From contig CAZLGC010000003.1 of assembly GCA_964559275.1 (NCBI GenBank), positions 1 to 44,637 on the forward strand: 44,637 nt of DNA, written 5' to 3'. A program made the position numbers and the translations under genes. Under the pieces are notes generated by a model. It did no database searches. It saw only the letters and a list, made by a program, of their open reading frames with translations, and was not told the origin of the DNA. Shown piece by piece: positions 1 to 8,357 of this stretch (the stretch's first letter is position 1; each line of letters starts with the position of its first letter). Source of the stretch: CAZLGC01 sp964559275. Lineage in GTDB: Bacteria; Patescibacteriota; CALEFQ01.

Positions 1-482
1 ATGCTTTCTACAAAATCCAGGAAGCCTGGGAGTCGCAGAACCTGAACATTGGCCGGCCGTACATGTCTGATCAAATCATGCAGCGATATGCTAACCAAAT
101 CAGTGATATTCAATCGCGAGGGGAGCGTAATGTGATTGAAAATATGGTGATCGGCCACCAAACCATCACCCAGGTCAAGAGTGACGAAAAATACGATTAC
201 ATCACCGTCCGGATCGATGCCAGTGCCACCGATTATACAGTTGATAAGAACAACAAGATTATCCGCGGGGACCAGAAAATTAAGCCGTTTACCGAGTACT
301 GGACTTTCATGCGCAAGGGTGATGTCAAGTCCGATCCCAAAAAAGGCGCTCAGGCCAATACTTGTCCTAACTGCGGGGCGCCACTGCAGCTGAATGCCAC
401 CGGGCAGTGTGAGTACTGTAATACGATTGTGACCAGTGGTGATTACGACTGGGTGCTTTCTGAAATAACACAGGCGCGCTAG
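1..482 (+). CDS. Tim44-like domain protein with zinc ribbon (5' truncated)
   Basis: The reading frame is open from the left edge (codons from base 3) to the TAG at 482, so 159 C-terminal residues are visible and the true start lies outside the window. The first residues (FYKIQEAWESQN, then RPYMSD) and the following beta-rich segment resemble the C-terminal part of Tim44-like domains. The last 50 residues carry a zinc ribbon of the form CPNCGAP...CEYC. In bacteria such proteins are usually membrane-anchored with an N-terminal helix or glycine-rich segment, which cannot be seen here. The role is unknown; a scaffold or lipid-binding role is only inferred from the family. The gene converges on the cytidine deaminase gene. 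Confidence 0.7.
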   Translation, partial: AFYKIQEAWESQNLNIGRPYMSDQIMQRYANQISDIQSRGERNVIENMVIGHQTITQVKSDEKYDYITVRIDASATDYTVDKNNKIIRGDQKIKPFTEYWTFMRKGDVKSDPKKGAQANTCPNCGAPLQLNATGQCEYCNTIVTSGDYDWVLSEITQAR

Positions 483-489
483 TAGATAA

Positions 490-524
490 AACAAAACGAC
501 CCGAAAAAGGGCCGTTTTGTTTTG
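490..524. terminator. Bidirectional intrinsic terminator
   Basis: Arms 492-502 and 509-519 pair over 11 positions with one mismatch, around a GAAAAA loop. T-rich tails follow in both directions. It lies between two convergent genes and can serve both. Confidence 0.8.
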
Positions 525-529
525 TAGTT

Positions 530-946
530 TTACTTATCGAATGCCTTGGGGAGTAGTTCTTGCGCATTTGCAGTAACAACCGAATCGTCAGTGGTGTTAT
601 AATCGATAACTTCTATATCATGACCTTGCCGCTTCACAGCTTCCAGCAGAAATTGCCGGCATTGGCCACAGGGGGTGATTGAATCGGCAGAGGCGACGGC
701 AATTGCCTTGAGGTCGGTCTCGTCGGCGGCATTGGCGGCAGCCAGTGCGGCCTGTTCAGCGCAGATGGAGTCGTGGGCAACGCTCTCAAAATTTGCACCA
801 GTTATGATCTTGCCGGTACTGGTCAGCACCGCCGCTCCCACCGGGAATTTGGAATAGGGGCTGTAGGAGTGCGCCATCGCTTTCTTGGCATCGGCAACGA
901 GTGATTGGTATTCGATCGGGATATCCGCTAGCTTGGTATCTTCCAT
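530..946 (-). CDS. cdd: Cytidine deaminase
   Basis: This 138-residue protein has the usual length of homotetrameric bacterial cytidine deaminases, which hydrolyse cytidine and deoxycytidine to uridine and deoxyuridine in pyrimidine salvage. The zinc site is complete: Cys62-Ala-Glu64 (Glu as the proton shuttle) and the PCGQC motif with Cys93 and Cys96. The N-terminal segment SYSPYSKFPVGAA is the typical substrate-binding region. No Shine-Dalgarno sequence is seen before the ATG. The gene stands alone on the minus strand, convergent with the Tim44-like gene and divergent from rmuC. With dcd at 28002 it supplies the deoxyuridine route to dTMP. Confidence 0.95.
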   Translation of the reverse strand: MEDTKLADIPIEYQSLVADAKKAMAHSYSPYSKFPVGAAVLTSTGKIITGANFESVAHDSICAEQAALAAANAADETDLKAIAVASADSITPCGQCRQFLLEAVKRQGHDIEVIDYNTTDDSVVTANAQELLPKAFDK

Positions 947-1006
947 GTTTTTGGGTTTACTTGTTCTCTAATCTAGGTTACCATAAAAAGAAGCTAAACA
1001 GAAATT

Positions 1007-2011
1007 ATGTCTACAGATCTAATCATAATTTTGGTTGTCGTAATGGCCGCTTTTGCCGTCATTTTGATATGGCAGCAGCGGTCTTTTCGCAAGCTGCAAA
1101 AAGGGGGAGATGTTGACGAAAATCTGAAAGGCTGGATAGAATCGACTAAGCAGGATATGGAAGAGATGAAACGGGAAGTTCGGGGTGGATTAGACAAGAA
1201 TTCGGAGGTTTTGCAATCACAGCTGGGAGCGACTAACAAGGCCATTAACGAGCGCCTGGACAAAGCGGCCGCTTTTATGAAAACGATTGGCGACGAAGTT
1301 GGGCAAATGCGGGAACTGGGTAAAAGCATGAAAGATCTGCAGGACTTCTTGCAGTCGCCCAAGCTGCGTGGCAATGTTGGTGAGCAAATTCTCAGGGATT
1401 TGCTCGATCAGGTTCTGCCGGCGGCAAATTTTACCACCCAGTACAAGTTCAAGGAAGGCCAGGTGGTAGATGCAATTATCAAGACAGACAACGGACTGAT
1501 TCCGATTGACTCCAAATTCCCGATGGAAAATGCCAAAAAGCTTTTTCAGGTTGAAACTGAAGAAGAGAAAACTGCCATTCGGCGTGAATTTGCCAAGGAT
1601 GTCCGTAAGCACGTGAATGATATTTCCAAAAAGTATATTTTGCCCAGCGAAGGCACGGTTGATTTCGCGATTATGTATATACCTTCCGAGGCCGTCTACT
1701 ATGAAGCGGTGGCCAACATTCCCGAGCTGATTGATTTTGGGCAGGAGAAAAAGGTCTTCATGGTGGCGCCCAATAGCTTTTACTATTTTCTACAGACTGT
1801 CATGCTGGGGCTCAAAGGCAAGAAAATCGGCGAGAAGGCCAAGCACATCATGGAAATGCTCGGCACTATCCAGCAGGAGTCGCAGAAATTTGGCGAGCAG
1901 CTGGGAGTGCTCAATCGCCATGTCACTAATGCGAAGAATTCGATGGATAATGTGTCGGGGGAATACGGGAAGCTGTCTGGTAAAATTGATCAGGTGAAGC
2001 TCTTGGAATAA
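1007..2011 (+). CDS. rmuC: RmuC-family DNA recombination protein
   Basis: The product (334 residues) starts with one membrane helix at about residues 5-22. A charged coiled-coil region follows to about residue 110, then the RmuC domain. The segment RGNVGEQILRDLL and the later IPIDSKFPMENAKKL match the PD-(D/E)XK nuclease-like core of the family. E. coli RmuC limits inversions at short inverted repeats; the molecular reaction is not settled. It is shorter than E. coli RmuC (about 475 residues) mainly because the coiled coil is shorter. An inverted-repeat element follows the stop directly, a fitting neighbour but possibly a coincidence. Confidence 0.88.
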   Translation: MSTDLIIILVVVMAAFAVILIWQQRSFRKLQKGGDVDENLKGWIESTKQDMEEMKREVRGGLDKNSEVLQSQLGATNKAINERLDKAAAFMKTIGDEVGQMRELGKSMKDLQDFLQSPKLRGNVGEQILRDLLDQVLPAANFTTQYKFKEGQVVDAIIKTDNGLIPIDSKFPMENAKKLFQVETEEEKTAIRREFAKDVRKHVNDISKKYILPSEGTVDFAIMYIPSEAVYYEAVANIPELIDFGQEKKVFMVAPNSFYYFLQTVMLGLKGKKIGEKAKHIMEMLGTIQQESQKFGEQLGVLNRHVTNAKNSMDNVSGEYGKLSGKIDQVKLLE

Positions 2012-2012
2012 A

Positions 2013-2140
2013 TCAAACCCAAAATCCAAAAAGCAAACCCAAAGCAACTCCAAGTTTAAAGACAACTCCAAATGATTAGAGTTTTAATTTGAGCTTGGAG
2101 TTGCTTTGCTTTTGAACTTTGAACTTTGAGTTTGGGTTTT
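2013..2140. repeat. Inverted repeat of CCAAA/TTTGG words between rmuC and alr
   Basis: The left half is built from words such as AAACCCAAAATCC and AAAGCAACTCCAAG, and the right half from their complements. Arms 2041-2054 and 2094-2107 are perfectly complementary over 14 bases, and an inner AACTC/GAGTT pair lies in the loop. Outer AAACCC (about 2015) and GGGTTT (about 2134) also match. The same words recur inside the helicase gene (15883-15953) and a related hairpin lies at 18308-18386. It may terminate rmuC transcripts, and it ends just before the alr promoter. Confidence 0.8.
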
Positions 2141-2141
2141 A

Positions 2142-2170
2142 TTGTCCTCTTTGAGGAAATTGTCTATAAT
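2142..2170 (+). promoter_or_regulatory. Promoter of alr, probable leaderless start
   Basis: TTGTCC (2142-2147), a 17-base spacer and a perfect TATAAT (2165-2170). The ATG of alr lies 8 bases after the -10 box, so transcription should begin at or within a base or two of the start codon. No Shine-Dalgarno sequence could then be present. Confidence 0.75.
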
Positions 2171-2177
2171 ATTATCC

Positions 2178-3311
2178 ATGCGTACCTCAATTGAAATCAA
2201 CCGTTCAGCGCTGACAAACAATATCAAGGTTTTTCGGAAACTCGTTGGTAAAAAGCGAGTTTTAAGCGTCGCTGTAAAGGCCAATTCCTACGGTCACGGT
2301 TTAGTGGAGGCTTCAGGAATTTTCGTCAAAGCCGGGGCGGACTGGCTGATTGTTGATTCGGTGGAGGAGGGGATTGAGTTACGGGAAGCCGGTATTGATG
2401 TCCCGATTCTGATTGTGGGCTACGTGCCCCTCAAACAATTAGGGAAGCTTTTTGACTACGATTTCCGGGCGGTAGTCTATAACAAGCAGACGGCAAAGAA
2501 ACTGTCGACTTTAGCCAACTCACGCAGAAAAAAAATCGGAGTCCATGTCAAAATCGAAACCGGCACCACCCGTCAGGGAGTCACCCCCAAAGAAATAATT
2601 CCGTTTATCAAGACAATAAAGTCCGATTATATCGATATCGAAGGGGCGCTGACTCATTTTGCCAATATTGAAGATGTCCTGGAGCATGATTTTGCGGATA
2701 AGCAGCTGGATATTTTTAAATCGACAGTTGAACTCTTGAAAGCTCATAAGCTGCCGCTCAAATATGTGCATTGTGCTAATTCCGGGGCGGCTATTCTTTT
2801 CCCGAAAACTCATTTCAACATGGTTCGGGTCGGAATCGGCGCTTACGGGATGTGGCCCTCCCAGGAAACTAAGCTGACGGCGATGAGAATGCACCGCAAT
2901 CAACTCGGCTTGCAGCCGGCGATGACGGTGAAATCGATGATTGCCCAGATAAAAGATGTCCCGGCCGGTAGTTATGTTGGCTACGGTTGTACTTACAAGA
3001 CGACTAAAAAATCAAAGATTGCCATTGTCCCGATTGGATACTTCGATGGTTATGACCGCAAGCTTTCTAATACTGGCTATGTTCTCATTCATGGGAAACG
3101 GGCGCCGGTGCGGGGGCGGGTGTGCATGAATATGATAATGGTTGATATTTCCGATATTTCCAACGTGCGGCTGGAAGACCCGGTGGTGATAATGGGTAAA
3201 CAGAAGAGTGAAAGCATTACAGCGGAACAACTGGGTGAGTGGATTGGCACGATAAATTATGAGGTGACGACGAGATTTAGAGAAGGCTTGCCGCGGGTTA
3301 TTAAGAAATAG
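2178..3311 (+). CDS. alr: Alanine racemase
   Basis: A fold-type III PLP enzyme of 377 residues that makes D-alanine for peptidoglycan. The PLP lysine is Lys34 in AVKANSYGHG. The catalytic tyrosine region is VGYGCTYKT, and the C-terminal domain carries RVCMNMIMVDISD and YEVTTRFREGLPR. An in-frame start lies 36 bases upstream (2142), but it falls inside the -35 box. The ATG at 2178 gives MRTSIEINRSAL, the normal family N-terminus, and was chosen. The gene appears to be transcribed alone from its own promoter and is followed by a terminator. Confidence 0.95.
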   Translation: MRTSIEINRSALTNNIKVFRKLVGKKRVLSVAVKANSYGHGLVEASGIFVKAGADWLIVDSVEEGIELREAGIDVPILIVGYVPLKQLGKLFDYDFRAVVYNKQTAKKLSTLANSRRKKIGVHVKIETGTTRQGVTPKEIIPFIKTIKSDYIDIEGALTHFANIEDVLEHDFADKQLDIFKSTVELLKAHKLPLKYVHCANSGAAILFPKTHFNMVRVGIGAYGMWPSQETKLTAMRMHRNQLGLQPAMTVKSMIAQIKDVPAGSYVGYGCTYKTTKKSKIAIVPIGYFDGYDRKLSNTGYVLIHGKRAPVRGRVCMNMIMVDISDISNVRLEDPVVIMGKQKSESITAEQLGEWIGTINYEVTTRFREGLPRVIKK

Positions 3312-3344
3312 GAACCCAAAAATCTAAAATAAATTAAAATTTTG

Positions 3345-3371
3345 AACTCCGCCGAGGCTGGGAGTTTTTTT
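3345..3371 (+). terminator. Terminator of alr
   Basis: AACTCC (3345-3350) pairs with GGAGTT (3361-3366) and a run of seven T follows. A short stretch of CCAAA/TCTAAA words of the local repeat family precedes it (3313-3335). Confidence 0.65.
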
Positions 3372-3410
3372 GTTGAATTTTTATCTTGGGGTTTAAGCAC
3401 CAGGGTTGGA

Positions 3411-3455
3411 ACAAAAGAAAACGGGCGGCGAAAGCGTGTTGCTTTCGTCGCCCGT
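3411..3455 (-). terminator. Terminator at the end of the 11-kb minus-strand block
   Basis: Arms 3421-3435 and 3441-3455 pair over 15 positions with a single mismatch and a 5-base loop. On the minus strand the tail reads TTTCTTTTGT. It lies just past the stop of the AAA ATPase gene and closes the whole cluster. Confidence 0.85.
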
Positions 3456-3462
3456 AGATTCA

Positions 3463-5241
3463 CTAGCGGATACCCAGGATCTCCAGTTCCTGAATTCGCG
3501 CCTCCCAGGCCAGTCTTTTCTCCGGAGTACTCGGCTCCGGCAGCAGGCTCTGGCGGGTGCAAGCTAGCATGGCCTGCAGACTCTGGTATTCTCTGGTCAA
3601 ACCGACGTTTGGCAGGATCTGATCCTCAATGGCAGCCAGGATCTCGTCGACAGTCAGTGTGCCGTCACGTCCGGCCTTGGCAACCAGTTCGTCCCGGAGT
3701 CCGGCGTAGGCAGCGGCGTAGTAACCGGTGGTAGCAGCTTCGATTCGGTCCATTTCCTCCGGCGAGAATTTCTCTCCGGAAGGCAGCACCGGCTTCAGCA
3801 TCCAGTTCAGGAAGTCCTTACGGTCAGCTTCACTCGGATCCAGAATGGGCAGAATCAGGCTGCCGGCCCGGCCAACGCGTCTGAGGTCCGGAGAGAGCTG
3901 ATGAATCCGGGCAGTGTCCAGCATCCAGAAGATGCGTCCTCGCCACTTGGGATCGGACATCATTTTCTGGAAAGCGGCTGTTGCCCGGCGCTCGGTAGGA
4001 TGAACATCCTTGCCGACGCCACCGAACTGTAGATCCGCTTCCTCGATGTAGACGACCGCTGCATGCAAGGCATCCAGTACTCGGCGCAGACGCTCGATCA
4101 GGATGTCGGTACCCCCGAATTTGCTGGAACGGAAGTTCTTCAGGATCAGTACCGGCAGGTGGCATTCGGCCGCGATGGCCTGGGCCAGAAACGACTTGCC
4201 GCTACCGATCGGGCCGCAAAGCACAGCTCCGGTTAGAGCTCCCGTGCCAGTTCGCTGGATACGAGGGATGAACTCTTTCGAAACGTACTTCTTCAGCTGG
4301 CTGGTTCCGATGACGTCTTTGAGGGTATGCTCCGGACGGAGAAACCCAACGACGTCTTCGGCGCCCAGTGAGGCCTGAATGAACTCCTCAACCTTATCGG
4401 AAACATCCTTGGCTCGAAGCTTTTGTCCGCTGTGAACGGATTCGCGTAGTAGCTGCAGAGTGGCAGCGGTCGAAAGACCGGCGCAGTGCTCGGCCAGCTT
4501 GGTCTGTGAGCTCCAGAGGCGCAGCTCCATAGCGTCAGGTAGTCCGCGGTTGAACCAGGAAATGACATGGCGGTGACTGGAGATGTCAGGGGTGGGAATG
4601 GCGACGTTCATAATCGTCGGGATCCGGAGCACATCGGCATTGATCTTGCTTCTGAGCTCCGAAATCATGACAACCGTGTCGCCACCGTTCGTGAAGGCGG
4701 GATCTGCGAACCAATCGCGACAGGTGATAACCCGTCGCCGGTCCGGCTCGAACAGTCGGGACATCTCGGTGGCAGGCAACAGGAAGTGCGCGTCTTCGAT
4801 GAGAATGAGCAGGGCTTTCGGCAGCACCAGCTGGCCTTGCTCGTTGCACCCGCGGGAGCAGGTGCACATTGCCCGCAGGAGCTCCAAAGCATCTTCGGGA
4901 TTTTTCGCGGCTTTGGCCAGTCTGACGGAGAACTCCTGTGAGCCTTTGGCCCGTCCGCCGGCCCATTGTAGCCACGCTTTTTCGAAAAGTGTACGGTCTT
5001 CCTTGGAGACGAATCGAATCGGTTGGTACGGCTTGTAGGTGATGATAATCCTGCCTTCGGCCCGATCCCAGCGCTCCACCAGGTACTTGTCCAAAGGGAC
5101 GTATTCCCCGATGGAATCGCCTTCGTCAGGCACGAAGAAGAGGTCATCGATGTTGCCGGTGAGCAACACGGCGTTGGCTTGGTGGGAGTTGATGATCTGT
5201 CCCAACCTGGCCATGAATGGATAGGTATAGGAGCGTTTCAT
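3463..5241 (-). CDS. AAA+ ATPase with a degenerate N-terminal ATPase-like half
   Basis: The product (592 residues) is probably cytoplasmic; no signal peptide or membrane helix is seen. The C-terminal half is a complete AAA module: Walker A GPIGSGKS (343-350), Walker B VVYIEEAD (about 396-403, with Glu in place of the usual first Asp), and an arginine region LRRVGRAGS followed by a helical lid. The N-terminal half (AVLLTGNIDDLFF, later LLILIEDAHFLL and a run like GDTVVMISELRS) resembles a second, degenerate ATPase core without a P-loop, a layout known from Ycf46-like proteins. The ATG overlaps the ABC ATPase stop as ATGA, implying translational coupling. The function is unknown; remodelling of the PspA-family protein of the same block is one possibility. 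Confidence 0.8.
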   Translation of the reverse strand: MKRSYTYPFMARLGQIINSHQANAVLLTGNIDDLFFVPDEGDSIGEYVPLDKYLVERWDRAEGRIIITYKPYQPIRFVSKEDRTLFEKAWLQWAGGRAKGSQEFSVRLAKAAKNPEDALELLRAMCTCSRGCNEQGQLVLPKALLILIEDAHFLLPATEMSRLFEPDRRRVITCRDWFADPAFTNGGDTVVMISELRSKINADVLRIPTIMNVAIPTPDISSHRHVISWFNRGLPDAMELRLWSSQTKLAEHCAGLSTAATLQLLRESVHSGQKLRAKDVSDKVEEFIQASLGAEDVVGFLRPEHTLKDVIGTSQLKKYVSKEFIPRIQRTGTGALTGAVLCGPIGSGKSFLAQAIAAECHLPVLILKNFRSSKFGGTDILIERLRRVLDALHAAVVYIEEADLQFGGVGKDVHPTERRATAAFQKMMSDPKWRGRIFWMLDTARIHQLSPDLRRVGRAGSLILPILDPSEADRKDFLNWMLKPVLPSGEKFSPEEMDRIEAATTGYYAAAYAGLRDELVAKAGRDGTLTVDEILAAIEDQILPNVGLTREYQSLQAMLACTRQSLLPEPSTPEKRLAWEARIQELEILGIR

Positions 5242-6221
5242 CGTAGAGCCTTTTTGGTTCCGTGCTTGTCCCTGACCTCTTGCCAGAAAGTCCGAAAGTA
5301 ATCGGCTGTCTGCAGGATGTCGGGATCATACACGGCCCGAAAGATCTCTTCTCGTTGCTGGGCGAAATCGTGGTAGTCGATCTTCATGTCTGGGGCGTAG
5401 ACGGGAGCTGAGCGATCGTAAACGATGGTGGCGCCAGGAAAGGTCTCGAAAACCTGTTCCCAGTCCCAGTACTGCGAGATGCCGACTACGCGGTCGGCAA
5501 CCGCAATGCCGGAGTTGAGCTCGTGGGTGACCAGCACGATGCTGGTACCGGAGAAAGGCCCGCCTGCTTCCTTGACGGTGACATTGATCTTGAGGAGCAG
5601 CTGGATCAACACCTCGATCGAGCGTTCATCGAGCCCGGTAAAAGGCTCGTCCAGCAGCAGAATGTCCGGGCGCATGATCATTGCTTGCGCAATGGCGACC
5701 CGTCTTTTCATACCGCCGGAAAGCTGATAGGGGTACTTGCTGGCTGCTTTCTCCAGGCCGAAGTCGGCCAGAAGATCACGAGCCTGCTCGAGCTGCTGGC
5801 GTCTGACCCGAAACCATTTCTGCCAGCGGAAGAATTGATCCGGCAGGCTTAGGTCACGCAGCATCAGTCCGTAGGCGACGTTCTTGACCGTCGTCATATA
5901 CGGGAAAAGCGAGTTTTCCTGAAAGACGATGCCGCGATCTAGTCCGGGTCGGGTCACTTCTGCCGGGTCCCCATTATGGGGGCTGTCCGGCGGGGGGTGA
6001 ATGATCACCTTCCCGTTTTTGGCCAGCTGGGTTCCCAGAATGGCCTTCAGTAGCGTGGTTTTGCCACAACCGCTGGGGCCGACACAGGCTACTGCCTGGC
6101 CGCGCACCAGCTGGCAGTTGATCTCGTGCAAAACGTTGTGCGGATTTGCCGGGTCCCCGAACCACTGGGAGACGTGCTGGCATTCCAGAGCAATGTTTTG
6201 CTGCATGGTGTCTGCCGACAT
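5238..6221 (-). CDS. ABC transporter ATPase, nitrate/sulfonate/taurine type
   Basis: This ATPase (327 residues) of the NitT/TauT (SsuB/TauB) kind should power import with the adjacent permease. Walker A is GPSGCGKT (48-55), the signature is LSGGMKRR, Walker B is ILLLDEPFTGLD, and the switch histidine lies in VLVTHEL. The chosen ATG at 6221 shares one base with the permease stop and follows AAGGAGGAG at good distance; an upstream in-frame extension to 6272 would run into the permease gene. About 70 residues follow the usual family end (YDRSAPVYAPDMKIDYHDF onward), forming an extra C-terminal segment. The substrate cannot be told from the sequence. Confidence 0.9.
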   Translation of the reverse strand: MSADTMQQNIALECQHVSQWFGDPANPHNVLHEINCQLVRGQAVACVGPSGCGKTTLLKAILGTQLAKNGKVIIHPPPDSPHNGDPAEVTRPGLDRGIVFQENSLFPYMTTVKNVAYGLMLRDLSLPDQFFRWQKWFRVRRQQLEQARDLLADFGLEKAASKYPYQLSGGMKRRVAIAQAMIMRPDILLLDEPFTGLDERSIEVLIQLLLKINVTVKEAGGPFSGTSIVLVTHELNSGIAVADRVVGISQYWDWEQVFETFPGATIVYDRSAPVYAPDMKIDYHDFAQQREEIFRAVYDPDILQTADYFRTFWQEVRDKHGTKKALR

Positions 6222-7030
6222 TATTCTCCTCCTTGTGGTAGGTACCACGGGCACAGCTTGCGGCGCAGCCACAGCAGTCCGCGGTTCAAGAGATAGGTTA
6301 CAAGCCCCAGTTCCGCCAGGTAGATGAAGATGACATTCATGTGCATCTGCCTCATCATGATGCGGAGCCGGAACCCGATGCCGACGTCAGCGATGATCCA
6401 CTCAGCTGCGATGATGGCGATAAACGCCAAGGCCATTTGGATCCTCACGCCGTCGATGATCTTGGGCAACACCGTGGGCACGATTGTGTCCATGATGTTT
6501 TCTGCACTGGTAGCACCGTAGGTGTACGTGCGGTCAATGTATTCATCCGGGATGTCCTTGACGGCCAAGCTGATTGAAAGAGCCAGCATGGGAATCACCA
6601 CGAAGGCAATCATGGCCACGAACATTGTTTCACCTGGGCTGAAAACAACGAAGAACGGCGCAATCAACGCCGTTACCGGTAGTGAACTGATCGGCACCAA
6701 CAAGGTTTCGCAAAAGGCTGATACTCGGGGATAACTCCCCATTAGTACTCCCAGCACCACTGCGATCACGCAGCCGATCAGCATGCCGAGTAGGACCCGG
6801 CGTCCGGTGGCGACTGAATCCATGATGATCCAGCGTTCGCCCTCGAACTCATCTTCCTGAAAGGCTTTCTTGAAGCCCTCGGCAAACTGCGTGGCATTGG
6901 GCATGGTGGTGTCGTTCGGGAAACGATGCTTTTGTCTGAGCATCAGTCCCGTATAGACGGCTACCACCAGCACAATTGCCAGCAAACCGATAGCGGTGCG
7001 CTGTCGGCTGGTAATTGGCTGACGAATCAT
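6221..7030 (-). CDS. ABC transporter permease, NitT/TauT type
   Basis: An integral membrane protein of 269 residues with about six hydrophobic helices, the first near residues 13-32. The cytoplasmic coupling segment is present (DIPDEYIDRTYTYGATSAENI, preceded by PMLALSISLAV). It resembles SsuC/TauC permeases of the binding-protein-dependent transport family. The stop overlaps the start of the ABC ATPase by one base, so the two should be made together. The start has GGAAGGTGAAGG directly before the ATG. The substrate is unknown; candidate binding proteins are the gene upstream (7209) and the two OmpA fusions of the same block. Confidence 0.9.
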   Translation of the reverse strand: MIRQPITSRQRTAIGLLAIVLVVAVYTGLMLRQKHRFPNDTTMPNATQFAEGFKKAFQEDEFEGERWIIMDSVATGRRVLLGMLIGCVIAVVLGVLMGSYPRVSAFCETLLVPISSLPVTALIAPFFVVFSPGETMFVAMIAFVVIPMLALSISLAVKDIPDEYIDRTYTYGATSAENIMDTIVPTVLPKIIDGVRIQMALAFIAIIAAEWIIADVGIGFRLRIMMRQMHMNVIFIYLAELGLVTYLLNRGLLWLRRKLCPWYLPQGGE

Positions 7031-7101
7031 CCTTCACCTTCCTTTCTGTATCTTTCTCTAAGACATTTCCAGTTTTGATTTCTAGCATTGTCAAAGAACA
7101 A
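7027..7101 (-). CDS. Possible 24-residue leader peptide before the permease
   Basis: A strong AGAAAGGAGG (7120-7111) lies 70-90 bases before the permease start, with no long gene of its own. Nine bases later a TTG opens a 24-codon frame (FFDNARNQNWKCL and on). Its TGA overlaps the permease ATG as ATGA, the pattern of coupled genes. The TTG sits in a hairpin, arms 7098-7104 and 7085-7091. It could be a real small protein, a translation-coupling leader, or chance. Confidence 0.25.
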   Translation of the reverse strand: MFFDNARNQNWKCLRERYRKEGEG

Positions 7102-7144
7102 TGCGTTTTTCCTCCTTTCTTCAGACTGTGATAATTCCCAGTTT

Positions 7145-7190
7145 GAAGAAAAGAGGGATTGGCGCGAAGCTGGAAGCTTGCGCCAATCCC
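7145..7190 (-). terminator. Terminator between the binding-protein gene and the permease
   Basis: Arms 7155-7165 and 7180-7190 pair perfectly over 11 bases, and AAGC/GCTT extends the stem inside. The minus-strand tail is TCTTTTCTTC. A partial terminator here would let the binding protein be made in excess over the membrane components, as is common in ABC importer operons. Confidence 0.8.
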
Positions 7191-7208
7191 TAAGTTGTCA
7201 ACGAAAGG

Positions 7209-8264
7209 CTACTTGTCGTAGCCCTTGACCCAGGTGGGGTCGAAGCGGAGGTCGCAACGGCCGACTTCATCGGCGGTGCCATAGGCTACCGTCGGCGTTC
7301 GGTCGGTGGCGCCTCGAACCTTGATGAATCCCTGCTGATGGATCATGACCGGAGCCATGTGCTGCTCACTGAGGATCTTCAGGCCATCGGCCCGAGTTCC
7401 GTAGAACTTGCAGCGGGTCCGGATGTCCTTGATCTGCTCGGCAGTGAAGGAGCCGAACTTGGCTCCGACGGCTCGGTGCGCTCGGTCGCTCGTCGAGGCA
7501 TCGGGAGAATCCAGCAACTTGTTCAGCTCGTAGTAGACCTCCACGATCAGGCCGGCGAACCTGGCGCCTTCCGGTTTCTGGAAGACGTCCTGGCCCATCA
7601 CGACCATGTCGACGATTTCGCCCTCGATGGCCTTGGAATCGGCCACGACGTGATAGTCGGGACGCTTGGCCAAGGTTTCGGAGCGCATCGGTTCCCACAG
7701 GGCTCCGTACAGATTCTTGCCCTGTTGGATGGCGGCAGCGACCGCGTCCGGATCCATGGAGGCGAACGGGTATTCCTTCAGATCGAGCCCGGCCTCTTCC
7801 AGATTCCGAACGTAGTTGTACTCGGCCACGCTGACATCCAGGCCGTTGACGGGTTTCCCCTTCAGGTCGGTGAGAGCCTTGATGCTCTTGGGAACACAGA
7901 TGGCGTCCGCACCGTAGCTGGTCGAAGTTGGTAGAATCGCGACGGCGGCTCGCTGCGGCGACAAGATCAGGATATCCAGGTTGGTAAGGCAGGCAGCCTC
8001 ACATTCCCGGGCCCCGTACTTGCCGATGGTACCATCGTAGCTGTCCCACATGATCTGCATATCGACGCCCCACTTCTCTTCGAGTGGGCCGACCTTGCCG
8101 GCATCCTGGTGGATGAGGCGGGCGGCGTGGGCGACGAAGAAGGCGGACCAGCTGGGATACTCGGAAACGGAGATGCGGTAGACCGGCAGCTTGCCGGCCA
8201 TGGTGGTGACCGGAACGATGAGCAGGCCCAGCGCCACGATCAGAATGGTCAAACGGTACTTCAT
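7209..8264 (-). CDS. Secreted substrate-binding protein, NMT1/SsuA-like
   Basis: A secreted protein of 351 residues. The first 24 form a Sec signal peptide (MKYRLTILIVALGLL..., ending TTMAG). No lipobox cysteine is seen, so anchoring is unclear. The mature part reads like a type-2 periplasmic binding fold of the nitrate/sulfonate group: a WDSYDGTIGKYG region, a CLTNLDILILSP segment, and a LTDLKGKPVNGLDVSVAEY segment typical of these domains. The ATG at 8264 was preferred over an upstream GTG (8282) because AAGGAGG lies seven bases before it; the GTG would place the ribosome site inside the gene. It is flanked by terminators on both sides, so it is a separately punctuated unit of the cluster. 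Confidence 0.8.
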   Translation of the reverse strand: MKYRLTILIVALGLLIVPVTTMAGKLPVYRISVSEYPSWSAFFVAHAARLIHQDAGKVGPLEEKWGVDMQIMWDSYDGTIGKYGARECEAACLTNLDILILSPQRAAVAILPTSTSYGADAICVPKSIKALTDLKGKPVNGLDVSVAEYNYVRNLEEAGLDLKEYPFASMDPDAVAAAIQQGKNLYGALWEPMRSETLAKRPDYHVVADSKAIEGEIVDMVVMGQDVFQKPEGARFAGLIVEVYYELNKLLDSPDASTSDRAHRAVGAKFGSFTAEQIKDIRTRCKFYGTRADGLKILSEQHMAPVMIHQQGFIKVRGATDRTPTVAYGTADEVGRCDLRFDPTWVKGYDK

Positions 8265-8292
8265 TTTTCTTTCCTCCTTCACGATTGATGAA

Positions 8293-8337
8293 CGAAAAAG
8301 GTAGCCCGTGGTCAGGTAGTGTCACCGGACCACGGGC
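8293..8337 (-). terminator. Terminator after the PspA-family gene
   Basis: Arms 8304-8313 and 8328-8337 (GCCCGTGGTC and its complement) form a 10-bp stem. The minus-strand tail reads TACCTTTTTCG. It lies between the PspA-family gene and the binding-protein gene. Confidence 0.8.
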
Positions 8338-8357
8338 GAATTTACGGTGCTGAGGCG

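Noticed and set aside
3342..7934. Further plus-strand open frames of 90-200 codons in the same block
   Set aside because: Same reasoning: shadows of the AAA, ABC and binding-protein genes.
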